A stretch of 46,754 nt of DNA, taken from a virus. This document shows positions 15,401 through 23,153 of the stretch, one piece after another. The stretch is from the IMG/VR virus record IMGVR_UViG_3300049856_000130, positions 1-46,754 of that record. One strand, given 5' to 3'. Position 1 is the stretch's first letter; each line of letters begins with the position of its first letter. The notes beneath the pieces are model-generated. The model was not told the origin of the DNA, made no database searches, and saw only the letters and a program-made list of their open reading frames with translations. A program made the translations under genes and the position numbers.

Positions 15401-18095
15401 CGTTAATCTTGAGCAAGCCAGCGGATACTTGCTCTATTTGCTTAACTTTAGCTGCTGTTTCAAGCTTTACAGCTTCAACTATTCTTCCGCTTTGCCTTAA
15501 TTCATTGAGTTTAAGCGCAAAAACATCGGTCTCTATTTTTGAAACCGTATCGAATCGAAGTTTTTCCGCTTCTATCCTGGCTGTAGCTGCTTCTTTCTCA
15601 GCTCCAGCTAATTTCTCCGCTGTCTCTTTTGGCGAAGCCTTAAGATCGAAAACTTTAGCAAGATTCGCCTTAGAATCCTCTATTTTTTTAGAAGCTTTTT
15701 CAAATTCGTTAGCAAAAAGCTTTTGTTTTTCAGCAGCTTCGCTGAACTCGCTATTTATTTCATCAGCTAATCCTCTGACTTTTTTCCTAAATTCTCCCGT
15801 TACTTTCAATACATCAACCTGATTCGTACCAAAATCTTTCGTTGCTGTTGATGCCCCTGCTAGAAATCCCATCGCATTATCTAGCTGGTTTGAATAGTCA
15901 TCTATTGATTTTCCTAGAGCATAAAATTTCTTGGTTTGATCTTCTATTAGTAAGTCAAAAGCGAGTATATCTTCATCATCTGCAAAAAGTTTTTTAAATT
16001 CAGCATAAATTATTGAAAGAGCTACAAGCCCTTGCGCTAACCTGAGTATTTCTATGCTCGCAAATTTTACCGCCGTGGTGAATATTCGCTCGATAACACC
16101 AGCACTTTGTTTGAGATTATTTCCAGTTTCTTCAGCAGCAACAGCGGAAGATCTAAAATTGTCTGCTAAATCTTCAAAAACCATGTTAATTTCTGGCACT
16201 GCTACCGCTAATTGTTCAATTGCCTTAGAAACAACGAAAAAGGCAGCAGCCCAAGGAACAATCCTTTTAGTTATGACTAATATAATTGAAGAGAGAGCTA
16301 CAGAAGTTCCGAACAATGACAACACGTAAGTGTTTAAAAGCTGAATAACTCCTGCTAAAGCTAAAGCACCAACCGTGAATTTTAAAAGCTGTCCAATAAC
16401 AATGAAGGTTACACCAACGAAGTCTTTTAATTTTCCTATTGTAACCAAAATAATATCGGGTAAATCTGCCCACCAAGTTGCAAATTTAATCGATAAAGCA
16501 AGGTATTTTCTAGTAGCATCGCCTTGCTCACCAATTTTTATGTTAATTCTTTCAAGTGTTTTCTCATAAACAGCGTTTGCCCCTGCAATCGTATCGGTTT
16601 GATCGCTTGCTGCTCCTAGAATTGGGGTAACTTGCTTCATTAAAGCTTCATATTTAGCCATAGATATCTGATTTTCATCTAACTGCTCTATAGATAAACC
16701 AATGGATTTTGCATAATCAGTCTGTGCTAGCGTTGTATTTGTTAGGTTTATACCGTTTTGTGTCACCAAAACGCTAGAATCACTCAGCGCCTTTATTAAT
16801 TCTTTCGTGGTTCCTTCAAGATCTTTATTACCAACGGCTGCTAGATCTTGAGCAGCGCCAAATAGTTTTAATGATTGTTGAAATCCTAGCCCTAGATTGT
16901 GAGCTCCCGCAATAATTGACTTAATAGAGTTCGCTATTTCGTTACGGCTAAACTCTGTATTCATAACAGTTTCGTCTAAAATGTCATTCCATTGCTTAAA
17001 TCCACCTGTAGCCTTTTCTCCAAACTCTTTGACGTAACCACCAACAACCTTGGTAAAAGTTTTCATGGAATATTCAAAATCTTGAAAAGCCTTATTAGCT
17101 TTTTCCATGTCCGTTAAAAACTTTTCACCAATGGATATTAATAGATCTCCAATTGCGAATATAGCGAGCCTTACCGCTACCCCTAAGCCTCCTGATATTA
17201 CGCCAGCAACTTTTAATATGGTTCCAGCAAATTTTCCTGCTGCTGTTTCTGTATCAACAAAATATTGACCAAGTAAAATAAAAGCTGGAGATAAAATACC
17301 AAGGGCTGTTGTAACGGTGATAATAGATGTAGGAAGAGACTTTGAAGCAAAACCAGCAAATCCTGTACCTGCCTTAAATACAACCCCTATAACATCCGCA
17401 ATAGGCTTAAATGCCTTTATGAAATCGTAGGCATATTTACCTACAATCCCAGTCGCCGCGACTGCTAGGGCAAATCCGGCTTGCTCTAGAGCCATCATAA
17501 AACCTATTTGCGCTTCGCTAGCGTTTTTTATCGTTTGTACATATCTGTCTATTTTTTTTGAAATTGAATCAAAAACTGAATTGTATAAATTTTGCAACTT
17601 ACCTAAATATGATTCACTATCTTTAACCATTACTTGCATTGATTCATTAGCAGTCTTGCCAATATCTTGCTGTTTATCTGTAGCGCCAGAGCTGACTTCT
17701 TGCTTTATAACAGGCAAACTTATTGGCTTATTTGCTTTTTCAATAGATTTTGATATTTCATCATTCAAAATCTTATAATCGTTAGTAAGGGATCCAACGG
17801 CTTTTGAGTATACATCGTAACTTTTCGTTAAATTTTCGGTATCAATCGATAAAACTGCTGTAGTTTTCAGATAGGCCAGGTCTTTTTCTATGTCTTTAAC
17901 CATAGATTGATAGGCTGATTTTTGTTCATCGGTATTTTTAACAGCGTTATCAGTCCATGAATTCATCGTTTTTTCCGATGAATCCATGGATTTTTCCAAA
18001 TTATTTATCTGATCGACTACGGTTTTTATATCAGACTTCCAACTTGCTGATATTTTTGACTCGATCTCGATTAAAAGCTTATCTGTTACCGCCAC
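12426..18095 (-). CDS. tail tape measure protein
   Basis: This protein of about 1,889 residues sets tail length and is threaded inside the tail tube. It has a helical N-terminus with coiled coils, several hydrophobic segments, and a long charged coiled-coil region (about 780-1150). A membrane-active series of Trp/Ile-rich amphipathic repeats follows (VIEAIWSAMINVLSSVW, AVQAIWDGMMGIFESAW). The C-terminus is typical, with FAKGGLIPGQ, EAVIPRSKM, EGGLVGGSG and GGEFVINKSAA. The start is taken as GTG at 18095 because GGGAGGGG lies just upstream. An ATG-like start at 18137 would add 14 residues and overlap the chaperone gene more. At about 1.5 angstrom per residue the tail would be near 280 nm. No peptidoglycan hydrolase domain is seen. 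Confidence 0.92.
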   Translation of the reverse strand: MAVTDKLLIEIESKISASWKSDIKTVVDQINNLEKSMDSSEKTMNSWTDNAVKNTDEQKSAYQSMVKDIEKDLAYLKTTAVLSIDTENLTKSYDVYSKAVGSLTNDYKILNDEISKSIEKANKPISLPVIKQEVSSGATDKQQDIGKTANESMQVMVKDSESYLGKLQNLYNSVFDSISKKIDRYVQTIKNASEAQIGFMMALEQAGFALAVAATGIVGKYAYDFIKAFKPIADVIGVVFKAGTGFAGFASKSLPTSIITVTTALGILSPAFILLGQYFVDTETAAGKFAGTILKVAGVISGGLGVAVRLAIFAIGDLLISIGEKFLTDMEKANKAFQDFEYSMKTFTKVVGGYVKEFGEKATGGFKQWNDILDETVMNTEFSRNEIANSIKSIIAGAHNLGLGFQQSLKLFGAAQDLAAVGNKDLEGTTKELIKALSDSSVLVTQNGINLTNTTLAQTDYAKSIGLSIEQLDENQISMAKYEALMKQVTPILGAASDQTDTIAGANAVYEKTLERINIKIGEQGDATRKYLALSIKFATWWADLPDIILVTIGKLKDFVGVTFIVIGQLLKFTVGALALAGVIQLLNTYVLSLFGTSVALSSIILVITKRIVPWAAAFFVVSKAIEQLAVAVPEINMVFEDLADNFRSSAVAAEETGNNLKQSAGVIERIFTTAVKFASIEILRLAQGLVALSIIYAEFKKLFADDEDILAFDLLIEDQTKKFYALGKSIDDYSNQLDNAMGFLAGASTATKDFGTNQVDVLKVTGEFRKKVRGLADEINSEFSEAAEKQKLFANEFEKASKKIEDSKANLAKVFDLKASPKETAEKLAGAEKEAATARIEAEKLRFDTVSKIETDVFALKLNELRQSGRIVEAVKLETAAKVKQIEQVSAGLLKINGFRSDEQMLIQKQIDSVNKEKEIKIQEEVIQRLEETKTLRRKIADVQKEFTVNVQSDILQEYERVQLRNSELDDQEKLLKLQGHLSQANKDLIAQGRELVDLGSKAKIYKIMTDQAKDLKKENEDIFTNLKIAEALTLDGIKLQLDRQLKIVDALQKELEIKQLLTKIGPPTKEQENIIKQLNERRKLAKEEAAQAAKKAPPKAFEAGTKMGEEVGRSITQAVQGAGEIAGMSAMGAMAGVGAVADAVQALIDFIPGLLEKIANIFNSLTDLPNRIAAGIANLFNGVINFIKNFIPNVIKMVSSIIDSVIKFVAEIPLALVDLLDKIPDLLIKLIEKLPDIIPALIAGLIEGIPKLIDKIIEFTIKDLPKIGIALGMLLVNVMKNLLSGKGFKVPIDTKALGLGLRDFGKKLTGEASKLFAVMDLEGAMKVGAKAMNNVGGGLKDGKSTLDKLFKDLTNGLIAAWRFIYDTFIKPLIDGLTAVWRFVYDTFLKPILDGITAVWRWVWDNIFMPIVNVLKTVWNSMLGALTAVWGVIEAIWSAMINVLSSVWDVLMVVFSAAWGAVQAIWDGMMGIFESAWKMVKNIWDTLMELFTGKINIFEAVFKIGGAILQHVTEVFGEVFKTAQTIFEGVVGIFQAAFKAIGDALGGVADIFGSVFKAGETILKGVADIFQSIFKALQDLVSIYLEIGGKIFEGLKTALTGLWDFFMGLGGAIWEGLKKGLSGLGKLVGDALDAINPANLFGKMFNTDSAKGQGDVEKKLGIDIPFLNFAKGGLIPGQASVPGDSKMNDRIVALLSAGEAVIPRSKMNDPTIAALVQAILDGDIKPSGYAYGAKDLGKDLRGARDTLGNQAENLDPSQLLAKLWDQMKGTVYGKVLDMFWKMLEANKFHEGGLVGGSGDVPTMLKGGEFVINKSAAASLGMNNLSSLNKGQAPANNTQNIEIKLTINSTQQIDETFIKNKLMPTIKDQLRRSSADGQTIVYANGVRNL

Positions 18096-18507
18096 TTTTA
18101 GCCCCTCCCTTTGCTCCCGACCCATCCCCAAGAACACTCTTTGCCCTGCTTACAAACTGAGCTTGCTTATATGACTGAATAAACCAAGAAATATTATCAA
18201 TCCACCATGACGGCTGGTCAACCATCCCGCCTTCCAGGTAGCGCCAGTCTCCAGACTCCGCCGCAAGAGACATGAGCCTATAGAGTCTAGTATACTCGGG
18301 ATCCCATGTCGCTTTGCCAGGACAGAAGCCATATTTCTCACCACCTTTGTTTATCTCTATAGGCCATATTATGCCATCATCAGCTGTGAAATCCTCCCGA
18401 TCTTCTGCACACCGCCTTATATCTTTGGTTCTCTGCGGGCACTCTTGGCAAATAAAATTCCGACCACCAGCTTTAAGGGCTGCATGGTCGGCTTGGGTGA
18501 GCTCCAT
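18079..18507 (-). CDS. tail assembly chaperone, T-like downstream frame (expressed by -1 frameshift)
   Basis: This 142-residue frame has a Cys cluster (FICQECPQ, RRCAEDRED, YGFCPGK) that may bind zinc, a Trp-rich middle, and a Gly/Lys-rich tail overlapping the tape measure start. It lies between the G-like gene and the tape measure, the standard location of the second chaperone product. It is in the -1 frame relative to the upstream gene. The open frame continues back from its ATG through LVAL to the A8 slippery run without a stop. A G-T fusion of about 303 residues can therefore form. It may also start independently at ATG 18507. Confidence 0.75.
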   Translation of the reverse strand: MELTQADHAALKAGGRNFICQECPQRTKDIRRCAEDREDFTADDGIIWPIEINKGGEKYGFCPGKATWDPEYTRLYRLMSLAAESGDWRYLEGGMVDQPSWWIDNISWFIQSYKQAQFVSRAKSVLGDGSGAKGGAKSGGNR

Positions 18508-18515
18508 CAGAGCTA

Positions 18516-18989
18516 CTAGCTTTTTTTTAAATCTGGTTTTGAAAGACTAGATTTTTCCATGACAGTCTTGCGAGCTGCATAGAGATCTTGAACGATCCCA
18601 ACGGCCAGGAGCTTCTCCATCAGCTTTTCGCTCGCGCCGCCGTCTGATCCCCTTAGATAGACAATCTTTTCGGATTCGGGCACGTGCGGTGGGTTGATGA
18701 TATCAATCAAAGAACATCTTACCTCTTCAGAAATGAAGCTCATCTTGATTTGCATCTCGCCCTTTTGCATTGTAACCTTCTCGTCTTCTACCTTCTTTGC
18801 AAGGCCCCAAGGCAAAGCTTTACGCAATACAAACTTGGTTGGATAGTCGCCTTCTTTGAACTTCAAATGAGACTCATCTAGGCCAGATTCAATATATTGC
18901 TGGTAGTCTTCTTCGCTGCAATCTAGAGCAGAGTCTACCTTGCAAATGACTGAGATACTGCCTTCTAACTGGTCTAACTTTAGTGCCAT
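18516..18989 (-). CDS. tail assembly chaperone, G-like upstream frame
   Basis: This 157-residue protein begins MALKLDQLEGSISVI and is acidic and helical, as chaperone G-type proteins are. The ATG at 18989 has GGAG about ten bases upstream; longer starts would run into the terminator hairpin. The gene ends DLKKS at a TTTAAAAAAAA run where ribosomes can slip -1 into the next frame. It is located between the tail tube gene and the tape measure. It would coat the tape measure during tail assembly and be absent from mature virions. Confidence 0.8.
   Translation of the reverse strand: MALKLDQLEGSISVICKVDSALDCSEEDYQQYIESGLDESHLKFKEGDYPTKFVLRKALPWGLAKKVEDEKVTMQKGEMQIKMSFISEEVRCSLIDIINPPHVPESEKIVYLRGSDGGASEKLMEKLLAVGIVQDLYAARKTVMEKSSLSKPDLKKS
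18522..18531 (-). other. -1 programmed ribosomal frameshift slippery site
   Basis: On the minus strand the sequence is TTTAAAAAAAA followed by GC and the stop TAG. The upstream frame reads GAT TTA AAA AAA AGC TAG. Both T TTA AAA and A AAA AAA (then G) are canonical X XXY YYZ slippery heptamers. After a -1 shift the ribosome reads AAG CTA GTA GCT CTG and then the ATG GAG of the downstream frame, with no stop between. This is the lambda-type G/GT arrangement. Confidence 0.85.
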
Positions 18990-19033
18990 AAATTTTGATC
19001 TCCATGATGTTTTAAACATACAATAGAGCATGG

Positions 19034-19064
19034 ATAAAAAAGAAGCTATCTTAAAAAGATAGCT
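19034..19064 (-). terminator. intrinsic terminator after the tail tube gene
   Basis: A perfect 9-bp stem, AGCTATCTT (19044-19052) with AAGATAGCT (19056-19064), encloses a three-base loop. On the minus strand it is followed by TCTTTTTTAT. It lies in the 110-base gap between the major tail protein and the chaperone gene. It would attenuate the late transcript so that the tube protein is made in excess over distal tail genes. Confidence 0.85.
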
Positions 19065-19099
19065 CCTCCCCATGTGAAAAATGCGTTTGGCCATACTAT

Positions 19100-20350
19100 C
19101 TAGAGGTAGCTAGCTGTAACTTCATCCTTCGCACCGTCAGCCGTTTGTAGCGCTAAACCGTCATTGAAATCTACTGGAATGGAACCTTCCTCGGGCACTG
19201 TGATAGAAGGTAAAGGGAACTCAACTTTAGGCAGAAACAGCTCAAATCTACGGCCCGTTGCTGATCCCAAACGCAAGGCAATCTCTTGCACCGTGAAGAC
19301 TTGGAGATCCTTAAATAGCTTCATGACTTCTTTATTGAGGTTCATTTGCAGCGAGACTCTCGCTTCCATTCTTGAACCAGGAACAAACAAAGAACCATCG
19401 AGAGAATCAGAACCATAGCAATCTGTTCTCATTTCGTGGTTGTTGGTCAGAGTCAATGTGAAAGTTCTTACACACTGTTGGATTGCCATAGAGTCAACGG
19501 TAATGGCCCCTTGCAAACCTGTGACAGGGCTGTTTATGGAAACCGGCGTTGCGGGCTCATAATATGAAAGATAAATTGGAGCATTGAGACCAGATCCATC
19601 GGCATCGACTAGTGGGGCACCGGATAGGGTGACAACATCACCAACTACGCTTACAACGGTTCTAGGAGATCCATCTGGAGTATCGGTACTTCTGGTTGTA
19701 CCGTTAGCTTCAACGATCATGACGAAGGCGCCAACAGCATTTTCAAAGAGCTTGCCATCGCCTGTAACTAAAGTAACCGTGTTTGTAATGTTGTTGGTGA
19801 TAGACTTGCCGATACCAACATACAGAGCATCCTTGGCGTTTCCGCTCCATTCAATCATGGAATCGCCATCACCAGGGAATTGAAGGTTAGCCGACTGTAC
19901 AAATGCGCCGCGAACTAAACGACTCCAGCGATCCCCGGTTTCTAGGATGGTGAAGCTTATATCGGGTGTATCTCTTGTGTAGATTAAACCAGATGAAACG
20001 ACTTCTTTACCTAGAAGAGACTTCCATAGGACCCGCAAAGCTGGGTCAATCTCGGCTGCTCCGCCAGATCCCAACGTTGTATCGATGTTAAACAGAGTGG
20101 GAAGAGTCCAAGAACACTCTTTTTTGCCTTTGATGGTTCCAACGAATCCACGGCCCGATCTATGGGGAGAAGGTTCGAATGGTTGGGTAAACTCTACCGA
20201 TCCACCTTGAGCCGTAAAGAAAAAATCGGCTCCAGTAGGAGCTACAGCTACACCGCGAAGGTTAGAAGCTTCTTGTTTAATATAAAAGCGTTGCTCTAAA
20301 GCAATCGAATCGCCAGAAAGATTATAGAGATCCGCGTAATTCTTTGCCAT
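19100..20350 (-). CDS. major tail tube protein
   Basis: This 416-residue protein begins MAKNYADLYNLSGDSIALEQ. It is a beta-rich, low-charge protein with a long Ig-like region and LTLTNNHEMRTDCYG and PEEGSIPVDFND patches typical of phage tube proteins. It is larger than most tube proteins (about 150-250), so extra surface domains are likely. Its position fits: a tail terminator-like gene immediately upstream and the chaperone pair and tape measure downstream. A strong terminator follows it, fitting a highly expressed structural gene. Confidence 0.8.
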   Translation of the reverse strand: MAKNYADLYNLSGDSIALEQRFYIKQEASNLRGVAVAPTGADFFFTAQGGSVEFTQPFEPSPHRSGRGFVGTIKGKKECSWTLPTLFNIDTTLGSGGAAEIDPALRVLWKSLLGKEVVSSGLIYTRDTPDISFTILETGDRWSRLVRGAFVQSANLQFPGDGDSMIEWSGNAKDALYVGIGKSITNNITNTVTLVTGDGKLFENAVGAFVMIVEANGTTRSTDTPDGSPRTVVSVVGDVVTLSGAPLVDADGSGLNAPIYLSYYEPATPVSINSPVTGLQGAITVDSMAIQQCVRTFTLTLTNNHEMRTDCYGSDSLDGSLFVPGSRMEARVSLQMNLNKEVMKLFKDLQVFTVQEIALRLGSATGRRFELFLPKVEFPLPSITVPEEGSIPVDFNDGLALQTADGAKDEVTASYL

Positions 20351-20353
20351 TTA

Positions 20354-20797
20354 TTAGCACTCCCCAACTAAATTTTGGTAATAATCCACCGTGAAGTTTA
20401 TTCGAGCCGTATAGAATGGGTGCAAAAGCCCCTGATCTGTATTAGATCCTAAGAGCTTAACATGCAAAACCGTTGCTAGTCCAAGCTTAGGTTCTCCCAT
20501 CACAGAATTTTCTATTGCCTCGATCAAGTCCCACAATTTTTTTTGAGAAGGTTCATATCCTGTTGCCGCAATTGGCCCGATGACTAATTCAACGGTTATA
20601 GGCCAGGTCTTCCTGCCTCTTAGCATCTCATGCGCGTTTAATTCATCTCCATCGATCAATTGAACGGCTGGCAATTCCCACTCTGCGAAGTCGCCATCGA
20701 GCAGTCTCACCCGGTCAAAGCTAGACGTTTTTATATCGACTACCAGAGCGACTCTAGCCAAAAAGGCATCTGCTATCTGTGATCTGATTGACGGCAT
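20354..20797 (-). CDS. tail terminator / completion protein
   Basis: This 147-residue alpha/beta protein begins MPSIRSQIADAFLARVAL and includes ELPAVQLIDGDELNAHEML, KTWPITVELVIG and FYTARINFTVDYYQ. These match the pattern of tail-terminator (gpU-like) proteins, in which a helix is followed by strands and a final antiparallel sheet. It overlaps the upstream gene by one base and lies just before the tube gene. It would cap the tail tube and form the head-tail joint. Confidence 0.7.
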   Translation of the reverse strand: MPSIRSQIADAFLARVALVVDIKTSSFDRVRLLDGDFAEWELPAVQLIDGDELNAHEMLRGRKTWPITVELVIGPIAATGYEPSQKKLWDLIEAIENSVMGEPKLGLATVLHVKLLGSNTDQGLLHPFYTARINFTVDYYQNLVGEC

Positions 20798-21261
20798 TAT
20801 TTAAGCCCCAAAGCTTTTGCTAATTGTTCTACGATGAAGTCTTTTTCGCTTTCTAGAGCTGGTCTTAGATATGGCCTCGGTCTCCAGTAATTTCCTTGAA
20901 TGGTAGGAGCCTTATTAGGCGATCCCTTGCCTAGCCTTCCTCGTTCTTTGAGGTTGGCAAACATGGCTTTCCTCATAGACTCTGTAAACGCGCCGCCGTA
21001 TTCATTTATAGAAGCATATGGAACACCAAAAGAGCCAATTCTAACCCCGTATGACCTTCCTTTTCGATAGAACTCATACCTAATGCTATTGACTAAACGT
21101 CCTGTATCGATCATTCCGTAACGTCTAACATTCAGTTTTGCTTTGTACATCACACGCAAAGCAATTCGAGTGAAAGCTTCGTTTAATTCAGGTGAACCAA
21201 TCTTAGCTTTATTGCTTCTTGCTTGGATTCTTTCAACCAAATTTTTAGCATTAGACTTCAT
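20797..21261 (-). CDS. HK97 gp10-like neck / tail completion protein
   Basis: This 154-residue basic protein begins MKSNAKNLVERIQ. It contains GMIDTGRLVNSIRYEF and PYASINEYGGAF, characteristic of the HK97 gp10 family (helix followed by DTG-x-L-x-x-S-I). A terminal PYLRPALESEKDFI segment is also typical. The ATG at 21261 begins two bases after the upstream stop; an upstream TTG is less likely. These proteins connect the head-completion ring to the tail. Confidence 0.8.
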   Translation of the reverse strand: MKSNAKNLVERIQARSNKAKIGSPELNEAFTRIALRVMYKAKLNVRRYGMIDTGRLVNSIRYEFYRKGRSYGVRIGSFGVPYASINEYGGAFTESMRKAMFANLKERGRLGKGSPNKAPTIQGNYWRPRPYLRPALESEKDFIVEQLAKALGLK

Positions 21262-21263
21262 TT

Positions 21264-21875
21264 TCAACCATTCCAAACAGGAGAATCCAGGCTAGGAACC
21301 TCCGATTTTTTATAGTTGTTTAGGACAGCCATGATATAAGGAGGAGCTTCTTGCGCCCATTGAGCACTTTCACCATCCTTAGACTTATTGGATCGCCCGA
21401 TATTCTGCCCTTCTCTCATTCTGTGATACCATGTACAAAACCACAAACAAGCCATCTGAAGATTGCTAGGAATGGCCGCGAATCCAGCCGTATAAGTCGC
21501 ACGAATGTTATGATATCCCTTTGGAAAGATGCTTCCATCGGTCAAAATAAGCGTGTTTTTGAAGTCGCCAAGCGCATATGTAGTGGCATCTTTAAGGGTA
21601 TTAGAATCGGTGAAAACGCTATTGGGATCTATCCGTAATTCTGTGATAGAAATAACCGGAAATTGATCCAGTAGAATCATGTTGCTGGATCGCCCGTGGT
21701 GATATTCCACGTGGCTTTGTAGAGCAAATTTCCGGTTACAATAGTCTTCAATGTGTTGACTCGAAGCATTGACAAAGAGTTCTACCATATCGTCAAGAGT
21801 AGTCTCTAGATCTGGGATCTTTAGCCACTTTTTAGCAAAGCTTAAAGTTACCAATGCGTTCGAGTTCAAAGCCAT
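21264..21875 (-). CDS. head-tail connector (gp6-like)
   Basis: This 203-residue protein begins MALNSNALVTLSFAKKWLKI. The N-terminal helical part includes DDMVELFVNASSQHIEDYCNRKF, the typical head-tail connector signature. An insert with RATYTAGFAAIPSNLQMACLWFCTWYHR, seen in longer members, follows. It should form the ring beneath the portal that tail proteins dock onto. Its stop is followed at once by the gp10-like gene. Confidence 0.8.
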   Translation of the reverse strand: MALNSNALVTLSFAKKWLKIPDLETTLDDMVELFVNASSQHIEDYCNRKFALQSHVEYHHGRSSNMILLDQFPVISITELRIDPNSVFTDSNTLKDATTYALGDFKNTLILTDGSIFPKGYHNIRATYTAGFAAIPSNLQMACLWFCTWYHRMREGQNIGRSNKSKDGESAQWAQEAPPYIMAVLNNYKKSEVPSLDSPVWNG

Positions 21876-22103
21876 TTATTTTGTCTCCAGAGCTACTTTT
21901 TCTTTTGTGTCAAAAACTTGTGCAAAAGAACCATGATATTTCGCCATAATGATATACCCGATTTCATCGGTAACTTCGGCCACGGATCCAAGATTCCACT
22001 TGCCGATATATTTCTTCTTTGGTTCTTCTTCACAGCCGTACTCTACCATAACAACTATTCCATCAGTATCGCCGCTAAGTTTTTTCGTTAGCTTGAGTTT
22101 CAT
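21876..22103 (-). CDS. small protein of unknown function in head-tail module
   Basis: This 75-residue protein begins MKLKLTKKLSGDTDGIVVMVEYG and appears to be a small beta barrel or SH3-like fold with alternating charged and hydrophobic residues. The ATG is preceded by AAGGAA. The gene overlaps the end of the upstream permuted-papain-like gene by 29 bases and abuts the connector gene. It may be a minor head or connector component; no family is recognised. Confidence 0.65.
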   Translation of the reverse strand: MKLKLTKKLSGDTDGIVVMVEYGCEEEPKKKYIGKWNLGSVAEVTDEIGYIIMAKYHGSFAQVFDTKEKVALETK

Positions 22104-22557
22104 CTTGCAATTCCTTTATGAGTTTTTCTAATTCTACTAATCCAATTGAACTATTGGTTTTACCCAGGATAGCTCTTGTCACAAACTCTGTGCAAATAAA
22201 ATAGTTACGATTTTGCCAGATATTTTCCTGTTTTTTAGAGAAGAATCCTAGCTTTCGTAATCCAAGAAATATTAATGCAAACCAATCGTATGAAATACCG
22301 ATATAAAGAGAGAGCAATCCTAAAAAATAAGACTGCTCATCTCCTTCCACTTCCACTTCATAAGTTTTTATGACGTTATATTTTTTTTGGAATTGTTTAA
22401 TATGACTAAGCTCAACTCCTGAATGTGTTGAGTGAGCCACTACGCTACAATTTCCAAAATATCTAGAAGAAATTGCAACATGGGAATAAGGTCCTCCATC
22501 AATCGATGCTATCAATTGAGATCCGATGTTTTTCCCCTTGCAAAATATGACGATCAT
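22075..22557 (-). CDS. permuted NlpC/P60-like (YiiX/LRAT-type) papain-fold protein
   Basis: This 160-residue protein has the circularly permuted papain-fold motifs in the diagnostic order. A His comes in GGPYSHVAIS (His26) and, about 95 residues later, a Cys in FICTEFVTRAI (Cys122). YiiX/YebB/LRAT-like proteins use this His...Cys order as amidases, peptidases or acyltransferases. A partly hydrophobic stretch (about 79-103) could touch membrane. It starts in an ATGA overlap with the upstream virion gene, inside the head-tail module. It may be a virion enzyme that acts on the cell wall or lipids during entry. That role is inference. Confidence 0.6.
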   Translation of the reverse strand: MIVIFCKGKNIGSQLIASIDGGPYSHVAISSRYFGNCSVVAHSTHSGVELSHIKQFQKKYNVIKTYEVEVEGDEQSYFLGLLSLYIGISYDWFALIFLGLRKLGFFSKKQENIWQNRNYFICTEFVTRAILGKTNSSIGLVELEKLIKELQDETQANEKT

Positions 22558-23153
22558 TTGACCTCGTTCATAATGTAATTGATGCCAATGGTTTTACTTG
22601 ACATAGAGGTATAGGTGATCTTTAAAACCATACCAGCATAGAGGTCTGCGTCAAAAGGGCTCTCACGCTTGTAAAAGTCCTTGGCTATATTGAGCGTGTA
22701 ACCAAACTGGTTGAGCAAAAGATTAGGCACCCCTGAGTATGTTCCCGCTGCACTATCATAAACTCGAAGCTCACCATAATCTAGAGACTCGGCACCGATG
22801 CACTCAAGCCCGATCATTTTTACCCAGGGAAAAGTTGCGGTATAGATCAAATCATTGGGACCAGGTCCCAACATAAATTGCTTGCCAGTGTTTCTCGCAA
22901 ATAGTTTTTTAGAACCTAAATTTTTAGATGAAAAAGCAGAGTTGATTTGTGGTGTTACAATATTACCTTTGGATTTGTAACTTGTCTCAAACTCTAGTTC
23001 GGCTGATCCGTCTTTAGGTATGATGCAATCTAGTTGAAAAGCATCATCGGTTGCGTACAAAAAATAGTTTGAATCAATATCAACCCACTGAATCGATATG
23101 GATCGACTATCAACGAACGATTTAAAATCAGACCATTTTGCTGTTAATCTCAT
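22554..23153 (-). CDS. virion-module protein of unknown function
   Basis: This 199-residue protein begins MRLTAKWSDFKSFVDSRSIS and is beta-rich, with LDCIIPKDGSAELEFETSYKS and FPWVKMIGLECIGAESLDYG. It resembles decoration or connector proteins in composition. The ATG at 23153 lies in an ATGA overlap with the preceding gene and has GAGG upstream. The longer start at 23168 is unlikely. A structural role in the head or neck is inferred from location. Confidence 0.6.
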   Translation of the reverse strand: MRLTAKWSDFKSFVDSRSISIQWVDIDSNYFLYATDDAFQLDCIIPKDGSAELEFETSYKSKGNIVTPQINSAFSSKNLGSKKLFARNTGKQFMLGPGPNDLIYTATFPWVKMIGLECIGAESLDYGELRVYDSAAGTYSGVPNLLLNQFGYTLNIAKDFYKRESPFDADLYAGMVLKITYTSMSSKTIGINYIMNEVK

